Shown: one piece after another, positions 5,698 to 8,515 of the stretch
Layout: each line of letters starts with the position of its first letter
Position numbering within the stretch: the first letter of the stretch is position 1
Source: Actinomycetota bacterium
GTDB lineage: Bacteria > Actinomycetota > Acidimicrobiia > Acidimicrobiales > Ilumatobacteraceae
Length of the DNA stretch: 8,515 nucleotides
Direction of reading: 5' to 3'
Assembly: GCA_018882725.1 (NCBI GenBank)
Contig: VERK01000088.1
Span: 1-8,515, forward strand
Notes under the pieces: model-generated
Told to the model about the DNA's origin: nothing
The model's input: the letters and a program-made list of their open reading frames with translations, nothing else
Database searches by the model: none
Translations under genes and position numbers: made by a program

Positions 5698-6624
5698 ACC
5701 GAGAAGTCGACTCACGCCTTCGTCCACGGTGGTGAATGGCGCCCAGCCGAGATGCAGTCGCGCTCGAGCCGACGACAACGCGACTCGCGACACGTGGTGA
5801 GTTCGTTTGGGTGCGTTGGTGGCGGGCATTCCCGACCCGACCGAACGCCAGATGTCGCGCACGGTGGTCTGCACACCCGTGCCAACGTTGAGGGCGAGCC
5901 CCCCGCCTTTTCCAGCGGCTCTGACCAACGCGTCGACCGCGTCATCGATCCAGAGCAGATCTCGTGTTTGGCGACCATCACCGTGAATGGCGAACTCGGC
6001 GCCGTTGTCACGGGCAGCCAGCGCCGCCGCCACCACGTTGCTGTCGGGACGCATCCGAGGTCCGTACACCGTCGGCAGGATCAGCGCCGTGTACTCGACT
6101 GCGTGACGATCGCGGTAGCCGGCCAACACGTCGAGCATCGAGTTGGCGATGATTCCGCTCACGGTGCCCGGCGCGCGTTCGTGGTCTTCACGCACCGGTA
6201 GATCGCGCAAGGAAATCTCGCCGTAGACCTGGCTGGCCGGAAGGACGGTCACGACTTTCGACGCGGGCGACACCGAGCGAACCGCTTCGAGGCAAGCGAC
6301 CAGAACCGCCAGCGCCTCCACGGCGAGCAATGGATGGCGCGCATCGGATCCGAGCCCGCGCACGAGATACAGAACTTCAGGGGTCCGACGTTCGAGCAGT
6401 GTGGACAACTCGGGTGCGGCTGCATCGAGCTGCTGAATCGACAGCCGTCCGCCCCGAGCGCGGGCCTCGGCCAAATTCGCCAGTGATCCAGTGGTGAAGT
6501 CGTCCACCACGTCGACAGTCACGTCGTCGATGAGAAGCCGATCGACCAGGTGCGACCCGATGAATCCGGCCCCGCCGATCACGACCGCCGACGACGGTGC
6601 GACGACGGTCGGTTTACGCGGCAC
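5695..6624 (-). CDS. Degenerate extended SDR (NAD-dependent sugar epimerase/dehydratase-like)
   Basis: A 309-residue protein with the Rossmann fold of sugar-nucleotide epimerases and dehydratases. It shows VIGGAGFIGSHLVDRLL (15-31), the NAD-selecting acidic residue in VVDDFTTGSL (39-48), LPTVYGPRMRPDSN (183-196) and RDLLWIDDAVDAL (221-233). The catalytic set is not recognisable. The strand that normally reads S-S/T-x-x-V-Y-G is VLPASQVYG (128-135), with Ala130 where Ser/Thr is expected. The YxxxK helix is replaced by TVSGIIANSMLD (154-165), and no Tyr or Lys occurs between residues 147 and 169. The usual HLA segment reads YLVRG (86-90). It may bind NAD and a nucleotide sugar without normal catalysis. 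The start is uncertain. GTG 6624 follows the upstream stop by one base. ATG 6657 would add 11 residues and overlap the upstream gene by 32 bases. It is the last gene of the minus-strand operon, coupled to a GDP-mannose pyrophosphorylase-like gene. Confidence 0.85.
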   Translation of the reverse strand: MPRKPTVVAPSSAVVIGGAGFIGSHLVDRLLIDDVTVDVVDDFTTGSLANLAEARARGGRLSIQQLDAAAPELSTLLERRTPEVLYLVRGLGSDARHPLLAVEALAVLVACLEAVRSVSPASKVVTVLPASQVYGEISLRDLPVREDHERAPGTVSGIIANSMLDVLAGYRDRHAVEYTALILPTVYGPRMRPDSNVVAAALAARDNGAEFAIHGDGRQTRDLLWIDDAVDALVRAAGKGGGLALNVGTGVQTTVRDIWRSVGSGMPATNAPKRTHHVSRVALSSARARLHLGWAPFTTVDEGVSRLLG

Positions 6625-6625
6625 G

Positions 6626-7630
6626 TCAGGCCGCCGACGGATCGGGAACGAGAGCATTGCTCAGCGCTGCTCCCGCCGCAACGGTTCCTTGGGCACCGAT
6701 GACCGAGTCGCGCAACGACGCGTTCTCGCCGACATCGCCCATCACGATGCTGTCGACGACTTCGGCACCGCGATGAATCACGGCACCGGGGAGAATCACC
6801 GAACTGATCACCGTTGCCTCGGCGTCGACGCGGGCGCCCTGGGCCACGAGCGAGTGCTCGATGTGCGCCGACGAATCGACGGTCGCCCCCGGTTCGACGG
6901 CGACACACGACAGCGATCGACGACGACCGTCGAGCATGTCGAGATTGGCCTGCCGGTACAACGACGGCCGGCCCGTGTCGACCCAGTAGTCGTCGGTGGC
7001 CATCGCGTACAGCCGCCGGTCGGCCACGATTTGCGGGAACGTTTCGCGCTCGATGGACACCTTTCGCCCCGTCGGGATGCGCCGCAACACCGACGGTTCG
7101 AACACGTAAGTACCAGCGTTGATGAGGTTGCTCGGCGCCGTGCCGGGCGCTGGTTTCTCGACGAATCGCGACACGAGTCCGGTCCCGTCGACGTCGACGA
7201 CTCCGAAGGACGACGGGTCGTCGACGGGAGTGAGATGCAACGTTGCTTCGGCGCCACTGCGACGGTGGAAGGCGAGCAATGCGGACACGTCGAGATCGGT
7301 GAGCACGTCGCCGTTGACGACCACGAAGGTGTCGTCGACTCCGGCGTGTTCGGCGGCGAAGCGGATCGCACCTCCGGTGTCGAGCGGTTCGGGCTCGACC
7401 GCGTAGTGCAACCGAACACCAGCGCACGTGCCATCGGGGAAGGCGGCCATGAACGGCTCGGGCTTGAAGCCCAGGGCCAACACGACGTCGTCGACTCCAG
7501 CCGATGCGAGCATGCGCACCAAGTTCTCGATGATCGGCCGGTGACCGACCGTGAGCATGGGCTTGGGCGTGGTGAAGGTGAGCGGTCGCAGACGGGTGCC
7601 GAACCCGCCGACCAACACCACTGCGCGCAT
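6626..7630 (-). CDS. manB: GDP-mannose pyrophosphorylase-like sugar-1-phosphate nucleotidyltransferase
   Basis: A 334-residue two-domain protein. The N-terminal nucleotidyltransferase domain has LVGGFGTRLRPLTFTTPKPM (6-25), the nucleotide loop with catalytic Arg and Lys, then EPLDTGGAIR (81-90), VVNGDVLTDLD (104-114) with the metal-binding Asp108, FVEKP (156-160), INAGTYVFEPSVLRRIP (170-186) and DYWVDTG (214-220) with the second Asp. The C-terminal part (about 245-330) contains irregular hexapeptide repeats of a left-handed beta helix. The pattern closely recalls mycobacterial ManB (Rv3264c, about 359 aa), which makes GDP-mannose from mannose-1-phosphate and GTP. The name manB is used here in that sense, not for phosphomannomutase. 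A related sugar specificity, such as glucose-1-phosphate, remains possible. The product would feed Gmd encoded about 5 kb away. The ATG overlaps the upstream stop by one base (TGATG) and the SDR gene follows directly, so all three are very likely one operon. Confidence 0.88.
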   Translation of the reverse strand: MRAVVLVGGFGTRLRPLTFTTPKPMLTVGHRPIIENLVRMLASAGVDDVVLALGFKPEPFMAAFPDGTCAGVRLHYAVEPEPLDTGGAIRFAAEHAGVDDTFVVVNGDVLTDLDVSALLAFHRRSGAEATLHLTPVDDPSSFGVVDVDGTGLVSRFVEKPAPGTAPSNLINAGTYVFEPSVLRRIPTGRKVSIERETFPQIVADRRLYAMATDDYWVDTGRPSLYRQANLDMLDGRRRSLSCVAVEPGATVDSSAHIEHSLVAQGARVDAEATVISSVILPGAVIHRGAEVVDSIVMGDVGENASLRDSVIGAQGTVAAGAALSNALVPDPSAA

Positions 7631-8515
7631 CAGCCGCCGGTGGTGGTGGGGGCCGGAGCGACCGTCGTGGTGGCCGCCGAGGCGACCGTGGTGCTCGGAG
7701 CGGCTGGGCCGACCACAGTGGTCGAGACATCACTGGTCACGTCGACGGCGCTGTCACCGGGAACAGCCGGGGCCGACGTGGGCGGAGCCGCGCCGGTGTC
7801 GGCCGCGCCCAATTCGGGCAACTGGGCCGCCGAGGGCGGAAGTCCGGGCACGGTGCCAGCTGGCACGAACGCGATAGCGAACGCCATACCGTCCTGAGTG
7901 AGGCGAACGTCTCCGAAATTGGTGATGAACGTCGAGAAGTCGTTGGCGTTGTCGTACGACTCGTACGCGTAGACCACTACTTCACCGTCGACCGACTTGC
8001 CGTCCTTGTCGATGCACTTGGTCTCACCCTCTTCGTACACCGCGCCGCCCTGGTCGTCAGGGAACTCGATCTTGGTGTCGGAGACCTTCACGCCGTACAC
8101 GTCGAGGAACACGCCCAACTTGGCGTTACGGCCGGTAGCCGCCGATGTGTAGGGGTGCCAGTGCATGACGCCGTCATCGTGGCTGTGAATGCCGGTACGA
8201 CGGAACTTGTCGTTGGCCAACTGTCCAGCGGTGTCGAGTTCTTCTTTGTTGCCCTGGAGGTCGGGCAACCAGGTGTCGCAGGCGTAGAAGCCGTACGAGG
8301 CGTGCCAGTGGTCGTTGACCGTGGGCGGCGTGTTGCGATCGGGAATGGAAGCCCGCGAGTAGACGATCAGGGCCGCGCCGACGACGGCCAGGCCGACCAC
8401 GACAGCGGGGAAAAGAGTGCCGCCCTTGAAGCGGACCTTCTTTCCCTTGCCCTTGGCGGCGAGACGCGCGACGCGCGACGCCGAATTGCGACCGGATGAC
8501 TTGGCGTTCGGACCC
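7630..8515 (-). CDS. Membrane-anchored His-rich extracytoplasmic protein of unknown function (N-terminus beyond right edge)
   Basis: The frame is open from the right edge to the TGA at 7632-7630, 294 visible residues. No start codon occurs in the first 38 visible codons, so the gene continues outside; a GTG at 8400 would fall inside the membrane segment and is unlikely to be the start. The order is a basic segment rich in Lys/Gly (visible 20-32), one TM helix at about 34-53 (LFPAVVVGLAVVGAALIVYS), then a soluble region. That region has HWHASYGFYACDTWLP (69-84), GIHSHDDGVMHWHP (108-121) and LGVFLDVYGVKV (133-144). Cys79 and Cys167 could form a disulfide. The last 70 or so residues are a Thr/Ala/Pro-rich low-complexity tail ending TTTVAPAPTTTGG. 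The basic flank before the TM predicts N-in, C-out topology. I do not recognise a named family. Seven His in the HWH, HSHDD and HWH clusters suggest metal binding, which is inference. It overlaps the downstream nucleotidyltransferase start by one base, so it is cotranscribed with sugar-nucleotide genes. Confidence 0.8.
   Translation of the reverse strand, partial: GPNAKSSGRNSASRVARLAAKGKGKKVRFKGGTLFPAVVVGLAVVGAALIVYSRASIPDRNTPPTVNDHWHASYGFYACDTWLPDLQGNKEELDTAGQLANDKFRRTGIHSHDDGVMHWHPYTSAATGRNAKLGVFLDVYGVKVSDTKIEFPDDQGGAVYEEGETKCIDKDGKSVDGEVVVYAYESYDNANDFSTFITNFGDVRLTQDGMAFAIAFVPAGTVPGLPPSAAQLPELGAADTGAAPPTSAPAVPGDSAVDVTSDVSTTVVGPAAPSTTVASAATTTVAPAPTTTGG

Noticed and set aside
6491..7897. Plus-strand open frame of 468 codons over the SDR and nucleotidyltransferase genes
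   Set aside because: It is antisense to genes with clear family motifs and its own translation is Arg/His/Asp-rich without any motif.
8463..8480. Tandem CGCGCGA-like repeat near the right edge
   Set aside because: Two short units in coding sequence for a basic Ala/Arg segment; no array or wider repeat.

Overview
The window looks like a chromosomal segment of a high-GC actinobacterium. GTG and TTG starts are common, start sites often lack a Shine-Dalgarno sequence but have a -10-like hexamer just upstream, and coenzyme F420 genes are present. The protein style (stand-alone CofE, Thr/Pro-rich secreted tail, mycobacterial-type GDP-mannose pyrophosphorylase) suggests a lineage such as Acidimicrobiia. 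That placement is an impression and has not been tested by search.

Layout from left to right: (1) the N-terminal part of a family 2 glycosyltransferase on the minus strand, cut by the left edge; (2) a divergent 12-TM polysaccharide flippase of the MOP superfamily on the plus strand; (3) a GDP-mannose 4,6-dehydratase (gmd) on the minus strand, convergent with the flippase; (4) a plus-strand run made of a GT4 glycosyltransferase, cofD and cofE, divergent from gmd; (5) a tightly packed minus-strand operon entering from the right edge and convergent with cofE. This operon encodes a membrane-anchored His-rich extracytoplasmic protein of unknown function, a GDP-mannose pyrophosphorylase-like nucleotidyltransferase, and an extended SDR of the sugar epimerase/dehydratase type whose catalytic residues seem to be missing.

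Two themes are interleaved. One is cell-surface glycan assembly: GDP-mannose is made by the nucleotidyltransferase and converted by Gmd to GDP-4-keto-6-deoxymannose, glycosyltransferases add sugars, and a flippase exports lipid-linked material. The other is coenzyme F420: CofD transfers the phospho-lactyl or phosphoenolpyruvyl group to Fo, and CofE adds glutamates. The convergent pair cofD-cofE against a GDP-mannose pyrophosphorylase operon recalls the Mycobacterium tuberculosis locus fbiA-fbiB (Rv3261-Rv3262) facing manB-wbbL1-rmlD (Rv3264c-Rv3266c), so this is probably an old conserved actinobacterial neighbourhood and not an island.

I see no mobile element, CRISPR array, RNA gene or clear horizontally acquired block. 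No gene-free stretch exceeds about 130 bp. The points most worth a second look are the degenerate SDR, the unknown His-rich membrane protein, the missing C-terminal FbiB domain on CofE, and the run of apparently leaderless starts.
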